A stretch of DNA of 64,000 nucleotides, from contig JAUJPP010000007.1 in assembly GCA_030562195.1 (NCBI GenBank), forward strand, positions 29,075,769 to 29,139,768, read 5' to 3'. Shown piece after piece: positions 24,201 to 39,200 of the stretch. Position numbers and translations under genes: made by a program. The notes under the pieces are model-generated. The model was not told the DNA's origin, searched no databases, and worked only from the letters and a program-made list of their open reading frames with translations. The DNA is from Nipponacmea schrenckii (lineage: Eukaryota > Mollusca > Gastropoda > Lottiidae). Each line of letters starts with the position of its first letter. Within the stretch, counting starts at the first letter, position 1.

Positions 24201-27200
24201 TGCATATATTTCAACAATCCACTGTGAAAGTTCCATTAATCTCAGTAAATATTATAGTTTTGAATGGTGGACATTGTTTACAGAGCATTATCCGCCGGAT
24301 TGTAATATGATCACATGATTATGGTTGTTCAAACAATTATTGTCGGTCTTTTGGAACTGCTGTAAACTCAAAAAATCAAGATATTGATTCAAAATGATGA
24401 TAACTTTATTAATGAAAATGAAATGAATGGAGTTTTACATCCTACTCTTTTGCACCTTATGGTCTAATGAAGACTGACAACTCCATGCAGTGCGCAATAA
24501 GGGGAAGTTTTGTCTGGACAGTGGCATTAGCTTACACTTTTAGAGATTTCCAACTCTCAAAGGATCTTTAACGTGCACAGCATTTAGCACTCTGAAGGAC
24601 TAGAGGTTTTGACAAGGGAAACCGGGCTGAAAAATCTTAAAGTTCACCTCATACTTTTCTGGGATTGAAACTCCAAACTCACTAAGCCACCGTGGCTCCT
24701 CAATAAAATGTATAATTGGTTTACAAGTAATTGTTGAATAGCAGTAAATTCCAAGTCAGAATTATTCCCTTGTGGCTCTTAAACTATAGCTATGAATTCA
24801 AATCAGGTCACAGTGATATATTCAAGTGACATACTCGTGGTAAACATCATCAAAGTTAAGAGGCTTTCCAAAGAAAACGTAAGGACTTATTCCTTACATA
24901 AACTGCATAGAGTATTAAGAATAAATATCATATTTTCATTTATGGTGTTTTCTGAGATGATAAACACAGAAAGAAAAGGAGCAAATGTGTATGAATTAAA
25001 TTTTCCACATCTCTATTAAAAATCTGAAATATTAGTCATTATTACCACAATGCTGAAGTTTTTCCATCGCTTTTTTGCCTGAATTGGTTATTGAACATTA
25101 AATTACACAAATATACCTTCAGAGTAAATAATCGTTAAAAATAACAGTAAAAATCAATACTAACAGTTTATCAAAAATTATGGATTCAGTTCATTAAAAT
25201 TAATTCAACTAAAAGGAAATTCTAACACTTTAATTTCCAGCAGTAGCTCGATTTTCAAAATCAGGTGATGATTTGCGAAGCTTTGTTTACTTTGCGTGGA
25301 GAAATTTCAATGAAAAAAAACAAGAAAAGTTGATTAAATTCACAGCAAGGGTTATTTCTGGATCAATAAGGTCATATGGTATGTAGAATAAATAAAAAAA
25401 AATAAAAAAAATGCGGATTAAGAAGAAAGGAAAGCTTTATAAAAATTTAAGATAGTTTTAATTAGGTCTAATTGAATCGTGACAGAATTGTGTAAATTAC
25501 TCTTTGAAGTTTCTGAGTTTCAGGTTTAATTAATTGTATCACTTCGATCTTATCCTAAATAATAAAAAATAGAAATATTTTTGTTAAAACAATGCTAAGG
25601 GTTATTGATTGGTATCGACACAGGACCTGTTGCATTTTTTTTGCTTTAGCAAGTTTATTTTCAGTTTGATTTCGACCGGATCTTCAGATTTAAAAACTTC
25701 AATGTATTTGATAACTAACAATTATAGGTTTTATGCAATTCGGTTAAATCTTTTACCCACGATCAGCACTTCAATATTCAAGGGTCATCGGCAAAAATTT
25801 CAGACCGTGATTTCTCGCTTAATATAGTTAGTAAAATTTTGAAACTTTACCAGTTGATAGGCGATATGATTGAAATTTAGCACATAGATACATTGTATCA
25901 TTATCTACATGTACCTTTTCTTGGAGACCGATTTTTAAATCTCAATTTTTTTTTTTTGATTATTCAAATTTCGATTCTTTTTAAAATTAGGTCACTTTAA
26001 CGGCTACGGAAGGTGTGACCCACTTAATCTATGACCTTGAAAATTAGGTCAAATGATATTCAATATATTGTCTACGAGTAGATATTTTTTAATTTGGCTT
26101 ACTTAAAAAATTCATTGAGATAAGTGTACTTAATACAGCAAAAATTGAAAATTTTCATATTTTCGCCATTTTTAACCGTTATGGAAGGTGTGACCTAATA
26201 ATTTTATGAGTTTGAAAACTAGGTCAAATGATATTCAATATATTGTCTAGATGTAGGTCATTGCAAATTTAGCCTACATAATATTTTAAGGCTCTCAAAA
26301 TACGTTCATAATTGTAAGTAATTCTAGTTTGATAATAGAAATCATTCTAAGCTCAACTGTAGATTTAGAATTTCTGTACCTTTTACCAGTTTGTCTGCAA
26401 ACTCATGCGAGAATTGCAACAATAGAAAAATAAAATAAAACTAGAACTAGCCCCTATGGGGCCACTTGATACAAGGTCACATGATATAGCCTTTTTTAAA
26501 CACTCAAAACAAACTTTTTAACAACCATTATAAGCATATGTATGAACAGCTTAGGTCAAGTACATTATTTGACTTGAAAATTATTGAGGTAATTGAAGGT
26601 CAAGGTCACTTGATATAGCCTTTTGAATTTTTTCAAAAACTAAAACGGGTACAAAAAAAATTGTTGTCGACCATTATAGGCCTATGTGTGGATAGCAAAG
26701 GTCAAGAACACTTTACTTGTAAAAAGTCAGGGTCATTGAAGGTCAAGGTCATTTGATATAATTGTTGTGATCATAATAGGCATATGTGTGGATAGCTTAG
26801 GTCAAGAACATTCTACTTGAAAAATTCAGGGTCATTGCAGGTCAAGGTCATTTGATTTGGCCTTTTGAATTTTCAAAAAAATTCAATCGGGCATTAAAAA
26901 AATTTAAATTTGAAAATCAAAATTCTGTTCCCAACAAGTTTTAGATAAAGTAACAAGGTTTCGAAAAACACCAAAATCGGAAAAATCGGATAAAAATTAG
27001 CGGACTTAAAAAATTTTGCTGAATGTTACCGTTCTGTGATGATACAAAAAGTATCACTTCCGGTTTGAATTTTTTATTCTAAAAGGGTTTTAATTATGCC
27101 TGATAGTATATATGTATAGCTTTTGTACTGATTTCTTACATACATCGGAAGCTGGGTGACCCAACGCGGTTCTAAAAAACCGGAAGTTCTCATGCAAGAA

Positions 27201-30200
27201 CCGGAGGTGGTAGAAATTTTTTTATGATGCGGCTTTATTTCTATAGGCGACTTCTCTATATTCTGTAATTTTCAAAGCGATCGGATAATTAGCAACAAAG
27301 TTATGCAATTATGCATATTATTATTATGCATTTACTAACTACTGATACGGAAAATTTTTAGTTTTATATATTCATTTTCTATTCCAGTACGTATCTTATC
27401 GTATTTTTCAAACCAAATTTCTATACCATTTTCGAGTTGGGCTAGGGAGCTTCCCGAAAAAAAAAAAAAAAAGTCTAATGAAAACAAAGAGTGGCAAATT
27501 TCTAATTTGCCACTCAATAATCTGAACGATTACAATACGTTTTCGCCTAAGTCGAAGTACATAATAAAAAAAATAAAGGAAGGAGTGTTCCATAATAGTG
27601 TTATTATTTATCTAGCTTGGTAAGTGATTATTAATTGACTTATGACCTATATACTACTTACTTACAAAACAATCAAAGCCCCAGGTTTCCTTAGAAATAG
27701 GCTAGTGCTCAAGTCAAATTTGCAGTTCACAGGATGATATCTTCCTCATTAAGAAGTTTTGTTCATTAAAGCAGTCAACCTCCATTATATAGCTGTGATT
27801 GACACAAATATTATAGTTGAAATAACCTACAGTGAAATATTCCACAGGGAAAATATTGGTTTTAAATATTGAAGTCAGTCTGTCATTATCTTAGAGGCTA
27901 TAAAAATGTTAAAGTTGAAATTTTATTCTGTTTTTATATACTCGCATCAAGATAGAATATGTTGATGTTCTATCTATTTGCCTGGTCTGTAGGTCACATT
28001 TTGATAGTTGTCAAATATTTATAAGATATCTTTTATCTGTAACAGGTTCAACATGCCTTTGACCAATCATACCTTAGTCTCAGAAATGCGAATTTTTAGT
28101 TGAGCTAATTAATAATAGTGTTCACAGCTCGCCATATAAATTTGAGCCTTCAAGTCCATTTGGTCCATCATTATTCATGTTTGAAAATGGTCCAGGGTTC
28201 GATCACAGGAAAGGTTTAGATGGACCTTCTGATTTTACAACAGTGATTTCCTCCAGTCTGGTCGTTAATTTGAATTAATCATTTATACAATATATTTTAG
28301 CAATGTCACTTAGTGAATACATGTGAAGAAAATTTAAGATGTTTTTCTAGTAAACCTTTTGAACCTATCTCATAATACTCTTTGTAATATATTGTCATGT
28401 TAACACCATTAACTGTAAATGCTGTCTTATTTGTGATATTTGGTAATTTGAAAATAAATAGCAACCTTGGTATGATTTTTTTATAGCTCATATTTAAATA
28501 GATCTAACATGCATAAACATGTTCTATATTTGTGTTTATATGAAACAATATTTTTATTGAATATTGTTTGATACTAATAGATATAATAGTTCACAAAGAG
28601 AAGAAAATGTATTTGTTACATGGTTTGTTAATGGGTTTTCTTTACTTATAGGGCATCAATTTGCACCATTTCAATTTTCAATCCGAGGTCTGTGAGGTTT
28701 GCAATTCCACCAAAACTAGGTTATCAATGATAAAGCTATGACAATTGCCATTAGATACTATTTAGCAGCTGTTTCCATCCTATATATTATGCATTTTGAT
28801 CAATAATGCAGAAATTACAAACATCTTCTTTATATTAATTTAAATTAAAATGATGTAAATAGAAGCAATTTATAATCTATGATCTAGATTATGAGACCTA
28901 AATCTATTATGTCACATTTAAGTCAGAAATGCAAGGAAAAACAGATGAATGCAAAAACAGCTGTTGTTTTTTTTTAATTAAAATTCATTCTTCATGATTT
29001 GTCCCAAATGAATTGCTTTTCTCTATGAATACATCACAACAATTTATTATTAAAAGTTTTAATGAAATAATGTTATATTTATTTTATTTTTTTGGCGTTT
29101 TGGACAACCAATTAATGACAAGATCTACATTATGCTTTTCTTGTCTTCAAAACATGAATTGTATTTCAGTGGGTAAACACTTAGAACAGCCATTGTATTG
29201 GGTTCAGATCCTCAGTCAACCTTAATTATTGCTGAATCCTGTTAAAGGGTTTGAAGGTTAAAGTTGAATTTGTTTAGAAAGAGAACCAATTTTGAAAATG
29301 AAGACAAAAAGAAACCTTCACAGTTCAGGGAGTGAGCTGAAATAAGTGTCCAATAGAAGGGCCGAGACTTTTTCACTGTATTATTTTGGGGTGAGCTGAA
29401 ATCACTATAGAGCAGAGTCCTCTTATCTACTGTATTATTTGTGGGGTGAGCGAAAATCAATGTAGGGTAGAAATCTCTACACCTTTATTTTCCTGGCAGT
29501 GAGCTGAAATCAGTATAGGGTACAGACCTCTCTACCTGTATTGTATGGACATAGTAACTGCAGTTATCTCAGGGAAAACTTGTCAAGTCAGTAATAACAG
29601 AAATTTGTTTTTGAAGCTGAATTGGAAATTTGTCTGTTATTTTAACAGGTAAGCTTTTATTGTCTCTTTAGATAAGTGAGGTACCTGATTTTGAAATTTT
29701 CACACACTTGTTAATTTAATAAATTCATGATTTCATAACTAGTCTGTTTTGATTCAGAATTCTAATTTTAGAAAGATTCATTGCCAAAGCACTTTCTTCT
29801 TCTACTTGAGTCTTAATTTCTTTCAATTGGGAGTTCTTGAGAAAAAGATCTGATGTACATGTACTTGAAAAGATCTAAAGTAGGGTTCTATCTGTAGTAC
29901 CAGTCAACAAGTTTTCCATAGTAGCTATGAAGGAAGTAGGTATATAAAAAGTGTGATGTAAATAAGTTAATATAGTCCAGTGTTAATGCCTTTCATTACA
30001 TTTTGATTAGTTAATTTTACAGTTATTGAATGAGTCAATTGATGAAGATAATGAGTGACAGAATGTGCTTATAATAACCGCTTTTGTTCATCCAAATCAT
30101 TAATTTATTCTCTTTTTTTGTAGTTAATTTATGATAGATTTGATATGATGCTTCCTCCACAATTGGCAGCCACTTTGTTACATCTGAGGTAGGAGAAAGT

Positions 30201-33200
30201 TCATTTATTTATGATAAAACTTCTTAGATATACTTGAAAATGTACTGTATATTTTGAAGTAGGAAATAATTATGCTTAAAGGGACAGGTTCACCGTCTGT
30301 TTTCTTAGTAGCAGGATTCACTCTCTGTGAAACTAAATGTCTCAGGAGCAGGATTATTTTAGCTAAGGTAATCAGTAACAGTGTTCACACCTCCAACTGT
30401 CAAAAGTTTGTGTGATAATGTTATGATATATGATAGGACTGAACTAGAGAAATGATAATGTTTTAATATATATTATAAAATAAAAGAAATAATAAGGCTG
30501 AAGCTATGATTGTGTTGTAATATTGAGCTGAAGGAATGATAATTTTGTTATATATGATGATAAAACTGAAGAAATGATAATATCGGTATTTTAAATGATG
30601 ATAAAGCTGAAGGAATGATAATATTGTAATATATGTATATAATATAAGAATAAGACTGAAAGAATGATAACTGCTATGATATGTTGTAAGAATGAAACTA
30701 AAAAAATGACACTTGTATAATAATATGAATATAAGGAAATTAGTTATAGAATTTATAGCCATGAAGTTTGAAAGCATTTTCTCAAAGTTAAGAAATTATA
30801 CCAGAAGGATTTGAAATTCCTTAAATTAAATAACAAAACATTTAAAAGCTTGTAGAAGTCTGTAGAGCAATGAAAGATGCACCAGAGTTTCAGGATAAAA
30901 TTAAGAAAATAATTATATAAGTTAACTACTTATCTTCTTCTATTTCTTAATAGGATCTTCCCAAGGTTACAATATCAGATTCTTTAAGGATTTAAGGGCT
31001 TGCTCTGGGGCAGAACACTTGAGTTGAGTGATTTCTGACATGAAGCCTTTAATCTTGAACTGTTTAATACAAACTTGATGTGGGGAAATAATTACCATTT
31101 TGTTAAATAAACATGAGAATTCCACTGCATTGATGTATCATTTTTTATATTTTTACTGAGTAAAGATAAAAAAAACTAGTTTAGTAAAACAATGAATAAT
31201 GACAAAGGAACAGTTGAAATTTCGGCTTCAGAATACTTTTTTTCGGTGTACAAAGAAAAATATTTCAATAAAACAGTTGATTTGAAAATTACTATTTTTG
31301 CCATAATCATGAACATCTGCTTGCTATGTTTCCCCTAACATATATCCGATTTTTCAATATTGACTATTTGGAAAATTCCCATTTTCAAAACAGCTGCCCT
31401 TTCATTACATTTCAAATTTGTAGAAATGAACCTTGTCATTGTAATTTCAGACAGAATGTTTGCAAGTGTGATGGAGATGAAAAATGATGTACAGCACCCG
31501 TTTTAGTGTAAAATGGATATTTAATTGTTGGTCAATCCTCAAAAAGAAACATCTTCCTTCAGCTGCTGTTTATATCTAAAGTTTTGTTAACGAAGTAATG
31601 GTATAAGCACTATATGGAGACATGTATCCCAAATAAGGACACTATTATGGATATACTACTCCTTTTTAATGCTTAAATCTTTTATTTAATGTTCTATCTA
31701 CTTTTAAATGTCATATAAAGATTATGAATTGAATCCAGTCTATTATTATTGTTTGTATGTATATTTTGGAAGTAAAAAGCTATGATTTTGTTGTTTTTAT
31801 TGAACAAAAAAGTAAAATTTGACTCCCTAACCAGAATCCAAATGTCATTATCATACTAATTTTGAAAACAAAATCTTCAGTACCGTTGTGGTCAAAGTAT
31901 ATCTTGGCAAATCTTTTGGTTGATTGGATTTATGTTGAAAAGTATTATCTCGTCAAGTTACTTCCTCAATACTGCTAAAAGCACTAGAAGACTAGGATGT
32001 GCCTTTCTTAGCCTGGTCCAATATCAGCAGATAGTTTTTTATACGCCCACACATAAATGTGGGCGTATATTGTAGTCGCTCCTGTCTGTCTGTCTGTCTG
32101 CCTGTCCACAATTGTTGTGAACACGATAGAGACCACATTTCTTGATGGATTTTGACCAAATTTGGTGAGTGTGTTTGTAATAACCCAAGGATGAAGCCTA
32201 TTGAAAATCAGACAAATCGAAAAATAAATTGATGAGTTATTGCCCTTATTCTTGAAAACAATTCATCTGCCTGTCCACAATTGTTGTGAACACGATAGAG
32301 ACCACATTTCTTGATGGATTTTGACCAAATTTGGTGAGTGTGTTTGTTATAACCCAAGGAAGAAGCCTATTGAAAATCAGACCAATCAAAAAATATTCAA
32401 TGAGTTATTGCCCTTGTTTTTGAAAATTTGTTGTGAAAACGATTAAGAGTGTGTTTCTTGATGGATTTTGATGAAATTTGGTGTGATTGCTTGTTATTAC
32501 TTAAGGATGAAGCCTATTGAAAATCAGTCAAATCGAAAAATAAATTGATGAGTTATTGCCCTTGTTCTTGAAAACACATTCATTTTGCGTTCAAAAATGT
32601 GTTGTGGACATGATGGAGAGATGGTTTCTGGATGGATTTTGACCAATTTCCGTGTGTGTGTTTGTAATCATCCAAGGATGAAGCCTTCTGCCCCCCTGTC
32701 TGTCTGTCCGTCTGCCTGTCCACAATTGTTGTGAACACGATAGAGACCACATTTATTGATGGATTTTAATAAAACTTGGAATGAGTCTTTGTAATGACCC
32801 AAGGATGAAGCCTATTGAAAATGAAACCAATCAAAAAATCTTTAAGAAGATTTGAATAAATAACCTGATCGCAACAGATATGTGGCCAAAGTTTCTATTA
32901 TAGGCACTTAGCAATTGATGAGTTGCAGTTAATTTAAATTTGAAAAACACTTTCATGATAATAGAAGTTGATTTTGTTGAAAAAGCAGCTGATCAATATG
33001 AATTAGCTCTACATTTATTTTCATATTGTGATCCAAATGTCAATGTTTTAAAAACAAAAAAAAGAATAAAAAATTTATCCCACTGAATTAATTGTGTTAT
33101 AAAGATGAATTTTTGAATCAGAAATTTTGAAATATATATTGAAATTGGAATTTTGAAGATTTGGTTTTTGGTAACCATGAAAAATGGGAATTTATCTTTT

Positions 33201-36200
33201 TGGTCTAATATTCATTGAACATCTACATATCCAGATTGGACAATAACTTGAAATGGATTCATGCCAATACCTGTAGAACCTTCATGATTCTGAGACTGTT
33301 AAATTTATCCAAAATTGTTCTTAACATAAAAGAATTGTTATCAAAAGCATTATTTAATTCTGGTTCAAAGTTATTTTAAAGAGAAGAAAATTGTTATCAA
33401 ATGCTTTTAGTTACCTGTGGGGATGATTTTGAATAGAAGATATATGTTTGAAGATAATGGAACAATTAAAGATTTAGGTTCCTAAGACCATAAAATTTGA
33501 AACTGTTAAACTCTAAAGGCTCATATTCTCATAAATATACCTGTGCCATAAATACCTTAAATATCTAAGAACTGTAGATTTCCAGGTAAATTCACTGATG
33601 AAGATATACCATAATGACCATTTTCAAGAACTAAAAAATTTGTTATTCAAGTACGCAGTCACTTAAAGCACCACAACTCTAGTAGGGATCAGTTGACCCA
33701 AATTCTATTTATAAACTTATGCACCAACTCACATAAGCAGTGGAGACCCTAACATTCTATTTATAAATACAAAAAAGAATACAAATACTGTGGTAAAACA
33801 AAGTTTTCTGTTTCCACTGTTGAAAATAACAATACATTGAATAATTTTTGATTGGTATTTCAGTCATGTTTTTTAAGAAAACTATTATTAGAGTCTGACA
33901 TTCCTATTTCAAATCAATTCAGGTCTGACAATCTTGAAATGATGTATCAAATTGTTGACCAACTATATTCCGAATCAAATAGTGGTTATTATAAATTTGA
34001 TGTGACAATTATAGTTGAAATTGTTAAAAGCGATTTATTGTTCTATTGTAATGATTAGGGCATTTTTTCACATGGTTCTCTGTCAGTGATGCAGGTCGTA
34101 GGGGCTTACATTGAAAAAGCATCAAGTCTATTGGATCAGAAAATAAAGACAACTTGTGCCACAGGATGTGCACATTAAAGATGCCTTGAAGGTTTGAACA
34201 AGAGTGTATACTCAGTAGGCTAATCCAGCTTTTGTGCCATAAAAGTATGATGTAAAGCTTGACAAAAGCTTAAAACAAGCTGTATGATCTTTCAGCTAAA
34301 ACTTTCATATTATGTAAAGGAAAATTAGTCTAGATTTTGGTCTGTATTTTTCGTTAATTCATACCCCAAAGCCCTACTTTACTGCTTTTACTTTGATTGC
34401 AAACTTCTAGATAACAAATTTTATAGCTTATATCCTGTCAATGCTCCAAGTGCATCTCACCCCGCTGATAAGAGGGTGGCAAAACCCTACTGCACTGTTT
34501 TTTTCATTATTTTTATTGAACTATATCAGAGTTGATGATTATTGATAATTATTGATATCAAACAACATTAAATCTGTATTGATAAGGTCTAATAGTCATT
34601 CGTTGTATTTCTTATGTTTTTAAAGTGAGTTTTTTGTCAGTATTGTATTCCGTATTTATTTTAGGCAAAAAATAACTGAAACATCATAAAGGTTCATTCT
34701 CAGGCTTTCAACTTAATGGATGTCCTTCACAAGTGTTATAAAGGTTTTTTCTTTTAATTTTAAGTATGCTAGTATACTACAATGATACTGAGCTCACATA
34801 TAGCTTGTATTTAAAACATAGTGATTCTATTATCTATGACTATATATCTAACGGCCAAATTCCAGAAAAAACTTGACCAGGGGCCTTATTCTTTAAAATT
34901 TATTTTAAGATGATTTTAGTGTTCCATTAATCTGATTGATCAGACACTAAAAACAAGTAATATAGTTTGATCATCCAATCCGATTACTGCATTTCTTAAA
35001 ATCTTAATTTTTATCTTAGTTAAGGATAAAGTTACAGTATCTAACATTATTAAGGCTTCTCTAGGATTTGTAGTTCATGGTTAAAAGGATAAGGATAAAA
35101 ACTATGATAGATAGAAAATCATGGTGCGAAAACAAAATATATATATGTGCCACAGATACAAAGGCTATGTTCTAATTTCTTATAAGCTTATTAATCCCAA
35201 AGTAATGCAATGTTGTAGCATATTGACAGTTATGCTCAAGCACAGTAATGACCAAAATTTTGAAGGTTTTTAATCCCCCCCCCCCTTTTCCTTCATTTTG
35301 ATTCTGATTTTGCATTGGCAGTATATTGTTCTAACCCCTTTGAGGTCTGTAATCAAACTAAGAATGTTATCAACTCAAATGATTATTTGTTAAATTCCAA
35401 GAACACTTTCAGTTCAATTAACTGTACAGTTGTGGGCAGGTGGAATATTCTTCAATAATAAGTACCTGAAGACCATCAAGTGAGTTCTGAGGCTGTTTCA
35501 TCTGGTGTCACCGACTTCAGGAACTCATATGGTTGAGGTTTTCTGTAGGCAAAAAATAATTGTAACTTTTAAGAATTGAAAAAGAAACCATACTATATTT
35601 TAAAGATATTAAATTAACCATTACATTTCCCTTTAAGACATGAATTCAATAATAGAAGTCTTCTGACTTTAATTGTTTAAAAATCTGAATTTTTCATCTT
35701 TCAGGAATCCACAAGTTCAGTTAAGAAAAAAGAACAGAAGAGACGGCCAAAGCCCAGAGATGGCAGCCTATTAACATGTGGTGTTTGTGGAGACAAGGCC
35801 CTAGGCTATAATTTTGATGCTATAACATGTGAATCTTGTAAAGCTTTCTTCAGAAGAAATGCATCTAAAAATAAGGTTGGCAATCAAATATTTTGTTATT
35901 TGTGATATTCTTAACTGTTTAAATAATATTTCATATGGGAAGCTTCTGAACTATATGACTTTTGAATAGAAGCTTCTATATGACTTTTAATTATAAGCTT
36001 CTATTTGACTTTTAAATATAAGCTTCTATTTGACTTTTAAATATAAGCTTCTATATGAATTTTAAATATAAGCTTCTATATGACTTTTAAATATAAGCTT
36101 CTATATGACTTTTAAAAATAAGCTTCTATATGACTTTTAAATATAAGCTTCTATTTGACTTTTAAATATTAGCTTATATATGACTTTTAAATATAAGCTT

Positions 36201-39200
36201 CTATTTGACTTTTAAATATAAGCTTCTATTTGACTTTTAATTATAAGCTTCTATATGACTTTTAAAAATAAGCTTCTATATGACTTTTAAAAATAAGCTT
36301 CTATATGACTTTTAAATATAAGCTTCTATTTAACTTTTTATTACATGAATAGGCTTCTTTATGACTTTTGATAATAAGCTTCTTTATGACTTCTAAATAT
36401 AGGCTTTTTTATGACTTTTACATATAAGCCCGTCTTCATTAGCCCATAAGGTGCAGAAGAGTAGGACGTAAAACTCCATTCATTACATTTTCATTTCATT
36501 TTTTAAATATAAGTTTCTTTATGACATTTAGATATAAGCATCTATTTGTGTCAATGAAATAGCAAAGATGAGCCCATTGTTTACATGAGACAAAATTTTT
36601 AATAAAAATTTAGTTGATTTTCAATAAATTTTCGTTGATATTAAATGTAGACATACATTATAAAACCATATATTTTGTCAGTGCAAATTCATTAAAAAAA
36701 ATCAGTATTGTTTTCGAAATAAAAAGTCTTTAAATAAGAAACCAATAAAAATTGATTAACGAATAAAAGTGTGGAAATTCAGATGTCAACTTGAACCAGA
36801 CGGGTTACTTTGTTTAGTGACCTATAGATACTGATAGCACATACAATAACATTCAAAGCAAAATATCCTTATAATTACTGTATGTGGTTAAAAGAAATCA
36901 ACTTTTCTTTGGTCTAATTGCTAATGACAGTACCAGCTCTCTATGGAGTTCTTAAAAATTCTCCATTAAAATCTCTGAAATTATAGACAAGGTCTCCGAA
37001 CCATTATCCCAAGTGCTACTTGTAGCCAATAATTGACAAAGGTTAGGAAATTATTAACTTGATCTGATTTGATGAAGGAATAAATCTTTCTTCTTGAAAA
37101 CTGAATTAGACATATTAATTTAATCTTAACAAACCTTTCTTTTTTCACAACAAACAGTTGATGTTGATGTGAATAAAGTTAGGTTTCTCAAAACCTTCTT
37201 TGCGAATTATTTTAACAAGAATCAGTACAGGATTTTTAAGACAGTATATGTTTTTCCTGGTTCATTATCCATATGAATCAGGACACATATTTGAGACTAT
37301 TTGTAGATTGCCTTTAATCTTTAAATTGATTACCTCGAGGCAAGTATGATCTGCTGTCCTCCTAATCCCTTCTCTCAAAGTGATAAGTTTTTTTAAAGTA
37401 TGGAGCCAATGAACTTATCAAAATGGATATAATATAGAATTCTAATGAACTACTTTTTGGTGTAGCGAAACCTTGGAATTCAAATTCTCTCAAGATTTTC
37501 TTAATTCCGGGTGTAATTTGATAATGGAATACATCTTAGTTCAATTTATCATTTATAAAACCATTGGTTAGGTTTTCACAGGTTGTCAGGGAAAAAACAA
37601 ACAGTTTCTAATAAATATATTATGGCAAAAATATTGTGCATAGATGTTTAGAAATGTAAATCGGCCAATTTATTTGAGATTAATTTTCTAGCAAAATTGC
37701 CGAAAAAATATCAATATGAAAAAAAAAGGCTTATGATGATGATGAATGCTCATGTCACCAAAAATCTTAAGATTTAAGATCCATCTCCTGTGCTTCTGTA
37801 ATCTTATTTTATGTTAATTGTTAACCAATGTTTGATTTGGATTTTTAGGGGTACAATTGTAGTTTTGAGGGAAATTGTAAACTTGATCCACATACCAGGA
37901 AGTTTTGTTCAGGATGTCGGTTAAAGAAATGTTTCTCTATTGGAATGAAGAAGGAATGGATATTAGGTTAGTACCATACTACAGATTTTGGATTTAATAC
38001 TACTATTATGCCCTTTTGATTAAAGAATTTTAGAAACAACCATATCCATATTTATTATAATTCACTATAATACTAACTACCAGTCTCTCAGCTCGAATCT
38101 ATGCAAGTTTCAGGAACTAACATGGAAAAAGCGTCTAGTTGTTTTGATGGGACAATAAACCAAGACCATGTGTGCTACTGTCTCTGCATATGTCATTGCC
38201 CTTCTCTTAGCCCATTAGATGCAGAAGAATACAACGTAAAACTCCAATAAGCTTGTAGTGTGTAAATCCTAGTTGGCTTAGTTTTTGTGAACTGATAAAC
38301 CAAATTATCTGAAAAAATGATGCCTTATCAGACAAATTAAAACCTGACTTGACATAGCTAATATGACAAGAAAATTACTCTGATCAGATTTAATTGTGGA
38401 ATAAAGGAATTATAATAGAGGAAGTAAATTCTATTCTGGAAACATGAAAGATGGTTTGAAGTAGATTATAGCATAATTGACAACAGGAAACAAAAATAGT
38501 ATAGTCTTATAGGGTTTTAGTCATTATTCTATTGTTTTCATTGCCTTATATCCTTCACTTCAAACTTTAGCTTATATATAAGCCTGTGACAGGTTCCTGG
38601 AATTGCAAAATAAAATATATCATGATGACAACATTTATAGCGTCTTTATGTGATATTTTGTCACAGCCATTCTCTAGAGAGAGTGTCAAGTCAGTAGGTT
38701 ATAGACCTTAGTCATGATCAGCCATATTGAATCCAGAACTAGGCTCATTACGCAAACATGAAAAAGGTAACGTGTCAATGCATAAAATTGCCACCTTGAA
38801 GTCATAATCACCTTTTTCTCCATTCTCTCAAGCTTTATCAAATTTTTCGTCTCTGAAAGTGTAATTGATTAAGCTAGTTAATCATATCTTCACGTATTGC
38901 TTAGTAAGACCAGTTCTGAACCGATTTTCTTTACTGTTGATCAGATTTTAGTGACCTAGCATTGGAGTTCATGACGTCGCTATATTTACAATAGATGACA
39001 TAATTTGTGTTACGAGCCTCTAATTTGATGTTTTGAAAGGTGAGGTGTGGGTTATGCCTTTTCTGGTTTCATTATTCAAACCCATATGTTCATGTGATGG
39101 TTGGAGAGTTTTAAGCCACTCGTACTATAACAGTGTTTTGATGGTGTGAACATCTTAAACATTAATCTCAGAACAAAGTTATGTCATAGATCCTCCCACA

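Noticed and set aside
30463..30777. 104-codon minus-strand frame
   Set aside because: It is a Ser/Tyr/Ile-rich frame caused by a degenerate 60-bp repeat.
33852..34058. 68-codon frame as a further receptor exon
   Set aside because: An acceptor-like sequence precedes it, but the frame ends in a stop without a usable donor and carries no receptor motif.
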